From Corynebacterium ammoniagenes DSM 20306 (GTDB lineage: Bacteria; Actinomycetota; Actinomycetes; Mycobacteriales; Mycobacteriaceae): a stretch of 64,000 nucleotides of DNA. Shown piece after piece: positions 47,803 to 55,662 of the stretch. Both the position numbers and the translations under genes were made by a program. The notes below the pieces were generated by a model, which saw only the letters and a program-made list of their open reading frames with translations, ran no database searches and was not told the origin of the DNA. Every line of letters begins with the position of its first letter. Position 1 is the first letter of the stretch. The stretch is taken from NCBI RefSeq assembly GCF_001941425.1, contig NZ_CP009244.1, positions 248,001-312,000 of the forward strand, in the 5' to 3' direction.

Positions 47803-48567
47803 ATGAATATGACGGATCCAGAACCGTATGAAGAAGTTGCAGTGGTCACCGGTGCCGCCGGTGGAATGGGGCAGTTTATTGTTCGGCACCTGCACGAGTC
47901 GGGTCGCAAGGTTTATCTCGCGGATATAGATATGGACAAAGCCCAGGCGCTCGCAGAAGATTTATCACCCGATGCCAGCACCGCTCGCGCAATTTACTTA
48001 GATGTCTCATCACGAGAATCTTTTGTCGCTGCATTAAAAGAGATTTCTTCTGAGTGGGCTACTCCGTCGGTATTGGTCAATAACGCTGCGGTGACAAAGG
48101 CAGCTGATCTGATGACCCTCGGTGAGGATGATTTCAACAAAGTTCTCACGACGAACGTGGACAGCATCTTCTTCGGTTGCCAAGTGTTTGGCGGTGCCAT
48201 GGCTGAGCAAGGCTACGGCCGGATCATCAACATGGCGTCTTTAGCTGGGCAAAACGGCGGGACAGCCACGGGCGGGCATTATGCGGCATCCAAAGGCGCG
48301 ATTATGACAACCACAAAAATCTTCGCCCGAGAGTTAGCTGCTCAAGGGGTAACAGTGAACTCCATTTCGCCAGGTCCACATGACCTTCCCGTAGTTCATC
48401 AGACCGTCCCGCCCGAGAAAATGAAGGGGATCCTCGCAGGGATCCCGGTACAGAAACTCGGTAATCCCGCCTTCATCGCAAAGACGGTGACGTTGCTTGC
48501 CGATAAGGACGCGAGCTTTGTCACGGGTGCCTGTTGGGATATCAACGGTGGGCTCTACCTTCGGTAG
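47803..48567 (+). CDS. iacE: Short-chain dehydrogenase/reductase (IacE-like)
   Basis: A 254-residue classical SDR with the NAD(P)-binding TGAAGGMGQFI, NNAAV, the catalytic serine region NMASLAGQNGG and Y-x3-K in HYAASKGA, and C-terminal TGACWDINGG. In iac clusters IacE is the reductase/dehydrogenase acting on an oxidised indole intermediate. The 51-bp gap after iacD carries a GAAGGGG ribosome site. Confidence 0.8.
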   Translation: MNMTDPEPYEEVAVVTGAAGGMGQFIVRHLHESGRKVYLADIDMDKAQALAEDLSPDASTARAIYLDVSSRESFVAALKEISSEWATPSVLVNNAAVTKAADLMTLGEDDFNKVLTTNVDSIFFGCQVFGGAMAEQGYGRIINMASLAGQNGGTATGGHYAASKGAIMTTTKIFARELAAQGVTVNSISPGPHDLPVVHQTVPPEKMKGILAGIPVQKLGNPAFIAKTVTLLADKDASFVTGACWDINGGLYLR

Positions 48568-48634
48568 CCCGCAGCACCCTCAAGGGCACAAATATCTTCA
48601 ATTTCCTATACACCTTTGAAAGGGGAGCGCATCA

Positions 48635-49585
48635 ATGTCACTCATCGATGTCGTAGTCTCGGATATCACCCAAGAGACTCCAACTATCAAGTCGTTTCAC
48701 CTAGCTAAACCGGACGGTACCTCGATTGGGCACTACACCCCTGGAGCACACATTGATGTTGTGGGACCGACCTCCTTGACCAGGCAGTACTCGCTGTGCG
48801 GCAGGCCAGACGGTGATGACGCTTATCTGTTTGCCGTTAAGCGGGAACAGAACGGACGGGGTGGGTCTGATGCGCTCCATGACCTTAAAGTCGGAGATAC
48901 CTTGAAGATTTCAGCTCCACGAAATCTTCTCAAGATGGATGAAAGTGCGAAGCACCATGTCCTTGTTGCTGGCGGCATTGGAATTACTCCGATGCTGAGC
49001 TTGGCAAGGTACATGGACGTCCGTGATATCAGCTTTGAGCTGCACTATTTTGCTCGCAGTGAAGAAGAGGCAGCATTTCTACCATTGCTGACGGAACGGA
49101 TGGAAGACAAGCTCTTTGCGCATCTTGGTGTGCCGCGTGATGTACAGACACAGTGCTTAGAGAGCATGGTTGATCACGCTCCCGAGGGCACGCACGTTTA
49201 TGTATGCGGTCCAGCACCTTTTATGGATGAGGTTCGCTCCATTGCGGGACGCAAGCTTGCTGAAGAAGCTATCCACTTTGAAAACTTCCAACCGGCAGAG
49301 ACTGATGAAAATCAAGTTAACACCGAATTTGAGGTGGAACTCGATGGTGAGACTTACGAGGTCCCGGCGGATCGCAGCATCGTCGAAGTGCTTAATGAAG
49401 CCGGGTGCGACATTGATACTTCTTGTGAGGAAGGCATATGCGGCACGTGCATCATGGAAGTACTCAGCGGGGTTCCAGAACATCGCGACAGCGTCTTGAC
49501 CAAGTCCGAGCGTGAAGCGGGAGAAACCATGGCGATTTGTGTGTCGCGAACCAAAGATCCCAAGTTAGTGCTGGATTACTTCTAA
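48635..49585 (+). CDS. iacF: Dioxygenase reductase, FMN/NAD/[2Fe-2S] type (IacF-like)
   Basis: A 316-residue reductase of the phthalate dioxygenase reductase type. The order is flavin-binding domain (RQYSLCG), NAD domain (GGIGITPMLSLARYM, YVCGPAPFMDEV) and C-terminal plant-type [2Fe-2S] with C-x4-C-x2-C in CEEGICGTC and a distal Cys in MAICVSR. It passes electrons from NADH to the Rieske centre of IacC. It ends the iacABCDEF series. Confidence 0.85.
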   Translation: MSLIDVVVSDITQETPTIKSFHLAKPDGTSIGHYTPGAHIDVVGPTSLTRQYSLCGRPDGDDAYLFAVKREQNGRGGSDALHDLKVGDTLKISAPRNLLKMDESAKHHVLVAGGIGITPMLSLARYMDVRDISFELHYFARSEEEAAFLPLLTERMEDKLFAHLGVPRDVQTQCLESMVDHAPEGTHVYVCGPAPFMDEVRSIAGRKLAEEAIHFENFQPAETDENQVNTEFEVELDGETYEVPADRSIVEVLNEAGCDIDTSCEEGICGTCIMEVLSGVPEHRDSVLTKSEREAGETMAICVSRTKDPKLVLDYF

Positions 49586-49665
49586 GACAGCCTAGAAGGA
49601 GGAGTACTCAGTCCAACTTTCGGGGAGCAATTCAACCTGCCGCTAGCCTGTCTACTTTTCAGAGG

Positions 49666-49908
49666 TCACGCCACCTCGTCTTGTTTGATTGCATCGGCGA
49701 CTTCTTCGGTCAAATCTGGGGCGTACTCCTGAAGACCAATTTGAGTAGAAGTGACCAAAGCTGCTGCATGGATCTCACCGTAACTTAAATGGCCAGTATC
49801 GAACGGGGCGAGGAGATTGCGCGCACGACTTTGGATGTTCATCGCGCAGTCTTGCTGACTGTCAGCAAACCGCTTCATGCCATTTGCCCTAATCCAAGCA
49901 TAAGACAA
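49666..49908 (-). pseudogene. Short ORF, probably a gene remnant
   Basis: An 80-residue frame beginning at a TTG codon (SYAWIRANGMKRFADSQQD). I recognise no family. It lacks an ATG at its 5' end and sits in the insertion between iacF and the peptide genes, so it is likely the end of a broken gene. Confidence 0.3.
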
Positions 49909-49976
49909 CGCTAGGAAGATGCTCGAATAAACAACTCAGAAACCAGAATCAGCTAAGTCTGGCAGTCTCTTATTAA

Positions 49977-50015
49977 GGCCCAGAAAATCAGAGTGAAATT
50001 CTGATTTTCTGGGCC
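49977..50015. terminator. Strong bidirectional hairpin downstream of iacF
   Basis: GGCCCAGAAAATCAGA pairs perfectly over 16 bp with TCTGATTTTCTGGGCC around a 7-nt loop. Confidence 0.8.
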
Positions 50016-50039
50016 TGCTTCCTTATGCCACTTTTTGAG

Positions 50040-50195
50040 TCAAATTTTTTTGATAACGAAATTATGCATTCTACGCACTCCATAAAAGAGGAGTGCCGCG
50101 AAAAATACCCCAATTAGATCAGAACCGCGTTCTCCATGTTCAATCTTAAAGCGCAGAAGAGGAACGAAAGTACCCACCTGTTTAAGGTCAATCAT
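50040..50195 (-). CDS. Possible 51-residue membrane protein
   Basis: A short frame from ATG 50195 encodes MIDLKQVGTFVPLLRF followed by one hydrophobic helix (SDLIGVFFAALLFYG) and a basic end (RRMHNFVIKKI), a credible single-pass topology. The ribosome site is weak and I know no homologue. Confidence 0.35.
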   Translation of the reverse strand: MIDLKQVGTFVPLLRFKIEHGERGSDLIGVFFAALLFYGVRRMHNFVIKKI

Positions 50196-50393
50196 TGGCC
50201 GCCAACAATTGCCTGTTTAACACCTAATTTTCGATATTTTGCCTGAAAGGAGGGCTCTTTTTGTAAAAGGATGAAAAGTAGAAGTAATGCATCATCTTGT
50301 GATCTGAACGAATAAGTTTCCCGAGCGTGAATTGGGGAAATATAATGCCAATATCCGTACCGATCGGGTGTCCACTGCTTACGTGGTAACCGC

Positions 50394-51068
50394 ATGTCCG
50401 ATAGAAGCTTGGCAGGCGTGTTACTGCTTAGTGGGGCTAGTGTTCGAGACTTAAGAAAGAGAATTGCTTTGACTTTTAGAACTAAGCTCGCCACTACTAT
50501 CACGTTAGCTTTTGTGCTTGCTCCAGTACCAGTCGCTACATCAGCGGAAATTTTGCATAACGAGGCCCAACACTTCGCTAATGCAGGAACGGAAAATGAT
50601 GTGCTCGGTGAAAGAATTGATATGGCACAAGAGGAACAACAAGCACTCCTCGTAATCAATGAAGCTGACGAGAGCGGATATTCCGCTGAAGTGGTAAACG
50701 GTAACGTTCACAAAACTGCAGATGCAGTATTCGTAGAAAGCCCGACCGGCGAAAAGGAAGCTCTGCCTACTTCAAAGACGCTCACTACCGGAGATGTAGT
50801 CAACATCGATTACTCGGTCGAAGGAAATCAACTTACTGCAAAGTACTCAATGGATGTTGACCCGGCTTTGGTCGGCACTACTCTCATCCGTCCATACTCT
50901 GCTGCTGGGTGTGCGGGAGCCGTTCTTCTAGGGGGCGCAGCGACTGCAGCGTCTGTAATTGGGGTTATTTCTGCACCGGTTACAGGACCCATTGGCCCTA
51001 CGATGGCCGCTGTTACCATGGCAACAGCATCTGGTTCTATCATTACAGCAGCTGACCAGTGCGGATAG
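50394..51068 (+). CDS. Secreted bacteriocin-like precursor
   Basis: A 224-residue exported protein. A Sec signal (TFRTKLATTITLAFVLAPVPVATSA) ends with cleavage after ATSA near residue 51; TTG 50469 would give a normal-length signal. A soluble propeptide of about 115 residues follows, then a hydrophobic Gly/Ala-rich end of about 52 residues (CAGAVLLGGAATAASVIG onward) bracketed by two cysteines, the last in the terminal DQCG. This resembles large-precursor, Sec-dependent bacteriocins such as closticin 574. The next gene, overlapping by 10 bp, encodes a two-helix membrane protein that would fit immunity. Function is inferred from architecture only. Confidence 0.55.
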   Translation: MSDRSLAGVLLLSGASVRDLRKRIALTFRTKLATTITLAFVLAPVPVATSAEILHNEAQHFANAGTENDVLGERIDMAQEEQQALLVINEADESGYSAEVVNGNVHKTADAVFVESPTGEKEALPTSKTLTTGDVVNIDYSVEGNQLTAKYSMDVDPALVGTTLIRPYSAAGCAGAVLLGGAATAASVIGVISAPVTGPIGPTMAAVTMATASGSIITAADQCG

Positions 51069-51313
51069 ACATAAGCAAAATGAAAAGCAAAGGAACAAGA
51101 ATGAGCCTTGGGCGCAGAATGCTAATCATCGCTTTGAGCACTAACATAGCAATACTCTGTCTTGTGAGTGCAGTTCTACAGCTAGTTCTACCGAATGATG
51201 TACCACAGTGGCTTATACTGGGAAATATTGTTGTGTTCTTGGCTTGCGTTTACTACACATACAGAGCAGTAACTGTATGGCCAGATAATGAGAAGCCAGT
51301 CGCAACTAAGTAA
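51059..51313 (+). CDS. Two-helix small membrane protein, possible immunity protein
   Basis: Up to 84 residues (ATG 51101 gives 70, with GGAACAAG upstream). It has two hydrophobic segments (MLIIALSTNIAILCLVSAVL and WLILGNIVVFLACVYYTYRA) and charged ends. Its overlap with the secreted precursor gene implies co-translation, the usual arrangement for bacteriocin and immunity genes. Confidence 0.55.
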   Translation: MRIDISKMKSKGTRMSLGRRMLIIALSTNIAILCLVSAVLQLVLPNDVPQWLILGNIVVFLACVYYTYRAVTVWPDNEKPVATK

Positions 51314-51419
51314 CCGCCAAAGTTCGTACACAACGTTTATGACTGGAATATGCGGGCAATCTCATTAAACGTATCTCCGCTGCGAAAACTAGAAGGTGCC
51401 TTCAGCACTATTTTTCGGT

Positions 51420-51611
51420 TTGGGACTACTCTCTTGCTGTCTCGGATGCTGGATAACGCGTATTGGCAGGAGCAAGGGCTTCGCTTAATTGTTACAACAT
51501 AGCAAGATTTCAGTGCTCGTACTCGTGCGCTGGTCTAAAGGGACCGCCGTAGGCGATGAACCGCACGTGCGGTGGTGTGAGTAGGCTGCCGAGCAAACGG
51601 CCGGCCTACTC
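51420..51611 (+). mobile_element. 3' remnant of a group IIC intron (domains V and VI)
   Basis: Bases about 51542-51575 fold like group II intron domain V: ACCGCCGTA pairs with TGCGGTGGT over 9 bp, a CG bulge separates an upper stem, and the triad reads CGC as in class IIC introns. Domain VI follows as GAGTAGGC (51579-51586) pairing with GCCTACTC (51604-51611). Upstream, a frame ending at TAG 51499 reads SRMLDNAYWQEQGL, which may be the C-terminus of the intron maturase. The rest of the intron is missing. Confidence 0.6.
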
Positions 51612-51632
51612 GGTTTTGTTTATCAAAGTAAG

Positions 51633-51669
51633 GACTTCCCTTGGTTACACGTGGTAATCAAGGGAAGTC
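51633..51669. terminator. Terminator between intron remnant and response regulator
   Basis: GACTTCCCTTG pairs with CAAGGGAAGTC, followed by TTT. It lies just past the 3' end of the minus-strand regulator gene. Confidence 0.75.
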
Positions 51670-51686
51670 TTTGGGCTTATTCCGGA

Positions 51687-52361
51687 TTAGGGGAAAGGAA
51701 CATCGAATCTTAAGATGTCTCTGGCTAGAGTCCCTATGCTGTCTGCGTCAGTTTTCATTTTGATGCGTGTGCGGTGAACGTCGACAGTTTTGACACTCAT
51801 TCCAAGGCGCCGTCCGATATTTTGGCTGGGGAGTCCTTCGACTACCAACGCCAAGACTTCTAATTCTCGTGGTGTCAAGAGAGCTAGCTTCTCGGACAAT
51901 TGACGAGATTTGAGATAGTTGTCGAATCGGACAGAAGCGCCTTCAATTCCAAACTGAACGGCATCAATGAGACGTTGCGGGTTGTAGGGCTTCTCTAGAA
52001 AATCTTGAGCTCCAGCTTTCATGGTAGAAACTGACATATTGATATCACCGTGTGCTGAGACGAAGATGATTGCCACATGGGGTGCTATCCGGTTCAACTG
52101 CTCTTGCAGTCGTGGTCCACTCATGCGTGGCATGCGCACATCAAGAATGATGCATGCTGGTCGTTGGCGGTCGAACTCCGTGAGGAATTCATCTGCATTG
52201 TGACAGATCGTTGAGTCAATGCCGGCGCTATCGAGAAGCCACGACACAGATTCGCAAAGCTCTGCGTCATCATCAACGATGTACACCTGCGTTGAGCGGC
52301 TGTCTTTTGCCGTATCCATAGCATTTGGAGCACTAGTGCTCGGTGGATAAAAAGTCGTCAT
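51687..52361 (-). CDS. FixJ/NarL-type response regulator of the iac island
   Basis: A 224-residue regulator with a receiver domain (VYIVDDDAELCESV, phosphorylated D74 in IILDVRMPRMSG, conserved K in FLEKPYNPQRL) and a C-terminal LuxR-type helix-turn-helix (LTPRELEVLALVVEGLPSQNIGRRLGMSVKTVDVHRTRI). The IILDVRMPRMSG and TMKAGAQDFLEKP pattern is FixJ-like, which fits the FixL-like kinase at the left edge of the island. ATG 52361 was chosen because it directly follows the upstream gene's stop. Confidence 0.85.
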   Translation of the reverse strand: MTTFYPPSTSAPNAMDTAKDSRSTQVYIVDDDAELCESVSWLLDSAGIDSTICHNADEFLTEFDRQRPACIILDVRMPRMSGPRLQEQLNRIAPHVAIIFVSAHGDINMSVSTMKAGAQDFLEKPYNPQRLIDAVQFGIEGASVRFDNYLKSRQLSEKLALLTPRELEVLALVVEGLPSQNIGRRLGMSVKTVDVHRTRIKMKTDADSIGTLARDILRFDVPFP

Positions 52362-52363
52362 TA

Positions 52364-52642
52364 TTAGTCCCAGGCGGCATCGGCAGTCCAGTAGTTCATA
52401 CCAACCGCGCTGACTTGATGCTTCCATTCGGTAGTACGACGTAGTTCTGGTTCTTCGCGCCGGACTGATTCATCTGCGGCTTCCGGACCGTCAGCTTCCA
52501 CGGTCCAGTGAACCCAGTTCACTTCCCGGTCTAGTTCGTCGTGGACAAACAGGTCTACGTGATGCCATCCATAATTGAACGTATCTTCGTAGCACGTGAG
52601 AAACATACGGTGGTGGTTTACGGGACGAGGTTTGATTACCAT
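52364..52642 (-). CDS. Unknown small protein between iacH and the regulator
   Basis: A 92-residue soluble protein rich in Trp, His and acidic residues (LTCYEDTFNYGWHHVDLFVHDELDREVNWVHWTVEAD). I do not recognise it. It overlaps iacH by 7 bp and the regulator follows at once, so all three are probably one operon. A GAAGGATC ribosome site supports ATG 52642. A role in the same pathway or in sensing is likely from context. Confidence 0.65.
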   Translation of the reverse strand: MVIKPRPVNHHRMFLTCYEDTFNYGWHHVDLFVHDELDREVNWVHWTVEADGPEAADESVRREEPELRRTTEWKHQVSAVGMNYWTADAAWD

Positions 52643-53952
52643 GTCAGATCCTTCAATTCTGGGTAGGAGATTTCTTCAGATAGTGAATGCATTTTGCGCA
52701 GCACCCGCTCAAGACGTCGTCCAAGATTGAGCAACGACTTTTCCGAGCCTGGAAGCCCAATGAGTTGGATACCAAGCGGCAAGCCGGTCGTGGTTTTGGC
52801 TCCTGGGACAACCACTACGGGGAGCCCGAGCAGTTGCCAGGGACGGCTGAGATCGGGCGAGCCCGTTCCTGTGGTGAAATCCGGCGCGGGGCCAGATGCC
52901 GCTGGTCCGACGATGACGCCATTTTTGCCTAGAAGCCGCTCGAGGGAGGACTTGGAGCTCCTCGTTCGAGTCAGTGCCTCTTGGTAGCTGCGCTGCTCGA
53001 TGGCCTGCCCGTTGATCAGCAAATCCTGAAGCTGCGGGCTCAACGCGTCTTTGTGCTTCGCAAGTGTGTCGGCCATTGTTTGTGCAGCTTCAAAACCCAT
53101 GATGGTGCGATGATCGTCAGTGAGGGTTTGTATATGGTCTGACCAGCGGAGGGGTTTGGAACTAAGACCTAAAATGTCTAACAGGCGCGGAAGTTCGTTC
53201 AATAACCCGTGCAGTTGTGGCGCCAGAGGTAATATATCTGCGCCATCGCACAGGTGGATTTCTATTTCTTCCTGCGCTGGTTCCGGATCGACATCGGCTC
53301 CGATAAACGCGGAGTAGACCGTGTCGAGGTCCGTGGTGGAGCGGGTCAGAAAGCCAATGGAATCAAGAGTCGGGCTTAGCCCGTGGACTCCTTTCAGGGA
53401 CGTGGAGCCAGGCGCCAAGACCATCCCCGCGGCCCCGCAATAGGAGGCGGGCCGGGTGAGGGAACCAGCGGTTTGTGTACCGAGCGCCACTTGAATGGTA
53501 TTCGCTCCAACTGCTGCGGCTGAACCACTAGATGAGCCTCCTGGGGAGGCTTTATGTAACCACGGGTTTCTTGTGGGGCCAGGGGCGAAGTAGCCAAACT
53601 CAGTAGTGACTGTCTTTCCTTGAATCACAGCGCCGAGCGCGCGTAGTCGCTCCACGCAATCTGCATCCTGTTGGGCTGGATCTGTGGGAGTGATCGGCGA
53701 GCCACAGCGTGTGGGCAAGCCTGCGACATCGATGATGTCTTTCACTCCGACGGATATCCCCTCCAGTGGTCTGGGAGGCGCGTGTGTTTCTATGCCGGCC
53801 AGCACAGGAAGCTGCACCCAAGCTTGGAGTTTTTTCTCATAGCGGTTGATCTCGGTGCGAACAGCTGCTGCAAGCTGCGCACTCGAGATAATGCCAGTTT
53901 CGATGGCGCCTAACTGCTCGCTAATCAAGCTGTTTCGAAAAGTAGAAGTCAA
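52636..53952 (-). CDS. iacH: Amidase-signature hydrolase (IacH-like)
   Basis: A 438-residue amidase-signature enzyme. The catalytic Lys is in VGVKDIIDVAG, and the cis-Ser/Ser pair lies in SPGGSSSGSAAAV and GTQTAGSLTRPASYCG. Amidases are part of iac clusters, though IacH is not essential for indole-3-acetate conversion in the systems studied; it may act on indole-3-acetamide or conjugates. TTG 53952 is 7 nt after AAGGAGG and is preferred over TTG 53958. It is divergent from the MFS gene. Confidence 0.75.
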   Translation of the reverse strand: MTSTFRNSLISEQLGAIETGIISSAQLAAAVRTEINRYEKKLQAWVQLPVLAGIETHAPPRPLEGISVGVKDIIDVAGLPTRCGSPITPTDPAQQDADCVERLRALGAVIQGKTVTTEFGYFAPGPTRNPWLHKASPGGSSSGSAAAVGANTIQVALGTQTAGSLTRPASYCGAAGMVLAPGSTSLKGVHGLSPTLDSIGFLTRSTTDLDTVYSAFIGADVDPEPAQEEIEIHLCDGADILPLAPQLHGLLNELPRLLDILGLSSKPLRWSDHIQTLTDDHRTIMGFEAAQTMADTLAKHKDALSPQLQDLLINGQAIEQRSYQEALTRTRSSKSSLERLLGKNGVIVGPAASGPAPDFTTGTGSPDLSRPWQLLGLPVVVVPGAKTTTGLPLGIQLIGLPGSEKSLLNLGRRLERVLRKMHSLSEEISYPELKDLTW

Positions 53953-54056
53953 AATCAAGCCTCCTTGGGTCGATGAAAAGGCCGTTAAAAGCGACGAGCA
54001 CTATAAGCTTTACTTGACGTTAGTTCAGTCACATCGTTACTGGTAGGTTCTGCTTG

Positions 54057-54071
54057 TAAAGGTTTCCCTAC
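54057..54071. promoter_or_regulatory. Second candidate response-regulator site (iacH / MFS divergent promoter)
   Basis: TAAAGGTTTCCCTAC is the reverse complement of GTAGGGAAACCTTTA and matches the site upstream of iacA at 13 of 15 positions. Confidence 0.55.
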
Positions 54072-54088
54072 TACCTTTGTAAGTCGTG

Positions 54089-54103
54089 TCACATTTAGTG
54101 TGA
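54089..54103. promoter_or_regulatory. TCACA-N5-TGTGA inverted repeat upstream of the MFS gene
   Basis: TCACA and TGTGA flank TTTAG symmetrically. The half-site is that of GlxR/CRP but in the reverse arrangement, so binding by GlxR is doubtful; another regulator is possible. Confidence 0.3.
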
Positions 54104-54153
54104 TGTCAATCCGAAATCATAATCTGACCGCAAGGTTGGAGATAGGACTTGAC

Positions 54154-55626
54154 ATGACAGTTACGAAATCTTCAAAGGTGGCGCGTCACGCTTCTGATAC
54201 CGCGAGACAGCAAAACAAGAAGCACCGACCTACTTCTCGCGCTTGGCTGATCGTTGCCTTGTTGGTGATTTTTCAGATCATTGCATTTGCCGACAAGGCA
54301 GTGCTTGGGCTCGTCGGCCCCTATGCAATGGCAGATCTGGGGTTGAATGCCACGCAATTTGGCTTCATCGGCAGTGCGTTCTTCTTCCTTTACGCCATTG
54401 TTTCGGTTGTGACCGGAATCCTGGCATCCAAAATTTCCGTGCATTGGATTCTCTTTACTCTGGGCGTTGTCTGGGCAGTGATGCAGTTCCCGATGCTTCT
54501 TGGCGGCGGTGCTGCGGTACTGCTGGCTACCCGCATCATCCTTGGCGGTGCGGAAGGGCCAGCCACTGCGATGTCGTTGACCTCGGCGCATACCTGGTTC
54601 CACCCGTCGCGTCGCGCGCTTCCGTCCAACCTTGTTGCCATCGGTTCCACAATGGGACCCGTATTCGCTGCTCCTTTTATTGCGTGGGTCATCGGAATGT
54701 GGGGTTGGCGCTGGGCCTTCGGTGCGTTAGGAATCATCGGCTTGGTCTGGATTGTCTCCTGGTTGGTATTAGGCGGCGATGGACCATATCGACAGGGCAG
54801 CGGGGATAAAAGCGCAACGGATGCAACAGATGCAACGGATGCTAATTCCGCCGAAGGTTCTGCCGTTGTCGAAGAAGCTGCGGCAGAAGAAGAAACAGAA
54901 ACCGATAAGGTCGACGACCAAAAGCCCGTTAATATCTGGCGTGCTCTATTTAGCGTGGCATTCTTTGCAGCGTTGTTCGGCGCAATTTCAAACTTCTGGG
55001 TACAAGGCTTCCTCACCACGTGGTTGCCTCAATATTTGGGAACCGTCTTAGGCTTCTCACTCGCAGAAGTTGGCGTGTACACCACATTCCCATGGGTCTT
55101 GGGAGCACTAGTGCTTTTGATTATGGGTGCTCTTGGGCAGCGCTGGATGAGTCGCGGAGCTAATGCGCACGTAGCAATTGCGGTGCCATTTGGTTTATCC
55201 ACCGCTATTGCCGGACTGGCATTCCTGTTGATTCCAAGTTCATCTGGTGTCCTCGGCGTTATCTTGCTGAGCATCGCCGGAGGCTGCAGCCTGGTCTTCC
55301 CGATGACTGCCTCGGCGATTGGCTATGCCGTGGGACCAAAGCAGCGACCAATCATGATGGCAACCCTGGGCGGCTTTGGTGCCTTCGGCGCAATTGTCTC
55401 CCCAGTCCTAGTCGGCTGGTTGATGACTGCAGCGGGATACGTCGCTCCCGAAAACGGTGCCGCTCCTTCCGGAGAGATGGTTGCGGCCATGACAAGCGGT
55501 GTCAATACCGCATTCATCATCACTGGAGTTCTGCTGGTCACCGCAGGTGCTGCCGCGGCAATCTTCCTTCGTCCCGAAAGGTTGGGACGAAAGCTTCAAT
55601 CTCAGTACGTCCCTAAGGCGTCGTAG
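54154..55626 (+). CDS. MFS transporter of the anion:cation symporter type, iac island
   Basis: A 490-residue permease with about 12 helices. AFADKAVLGLVGPYAMADLGL near the first helix, RIILGGAEGPATAMSLT and NFWVQGFLTTWLPQYL resemble aromatic acid/organic anion transporters of the ACS group. The central loop is acidic and contains an ATDATDATD repeat. It likely imports the aromatic acid used by the iac enzymes. ATG 54154 was chosen for its AGGACT site; GTG 54100 is less supported. It starts the MFS-iacG-iacI unit. Confidence 0.85.
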   Translation: MTVTKSSKVARHASDTARQQNKKHRPTSRAWLIVALLVIFQIIAFADKAVLGLVGPYAMADLGLNATQFGFIGSAFFFLYAIVSVVTGILASKISVHWILFTLGVVWAVMQFPMLLGGGAAVLLATRIILGGAEGPATAMSLTSAHTWFHPSRRALPSNLVAIGSTMGPVFAAPFIAWVIGMWGWRWAFGALGIIGLVWIVSWLVLGGDGPYRQGSGDKSATDATDATDANSAEGSAVVEEAAAEEETETDKVDDQKPVNIWRALFSVAFFAALFGAISNFWVQGFLTTWLPQYLGTVLGFSLAEVGVYTTFPWVLGALVLLIMGALGQRWMSRGANAHVAIAVPFGLSTAIAGLAFLLIPSSSGVLGVILLSIAGGCSLVFPMTASAIGYAVGPKQRPIMMATLGGFGAFGAIVSPVLVGWLMTAAGYVAPENGAAPSGEMVAAMTSGVNTAFIITGVLLVTAGAAAAIFLRPERLGRKLQSQYVPKAS

Positions 55627-55662
55627 CTTCACACTCACCGCATTCTTGCGAAAGGAAATATC

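Larger units (their letters stand above)
49586..50393. other. Gene-poor left part of the insertion after iacF
   Basis: About 800 bp, AT-rich to the right, with a degraded-looking minus ORF at 49666-49908, a strong hairpin at 49977-50015 and a small membrane-type ORF at 50040-50195. It precedes a bacteriocin-like gene. Base composition differs from the iac genes, suggesting separate arrival. Confidence 0.45.

Noticed and set aside
50192..50659. A 155-codon minus-strand frame overlapping the secreted-peptide gene
   Set aside because: The plus strand encodes a credible signal peptide and downstream partner; the minus frame is Ser/Cys-rich without a motif.
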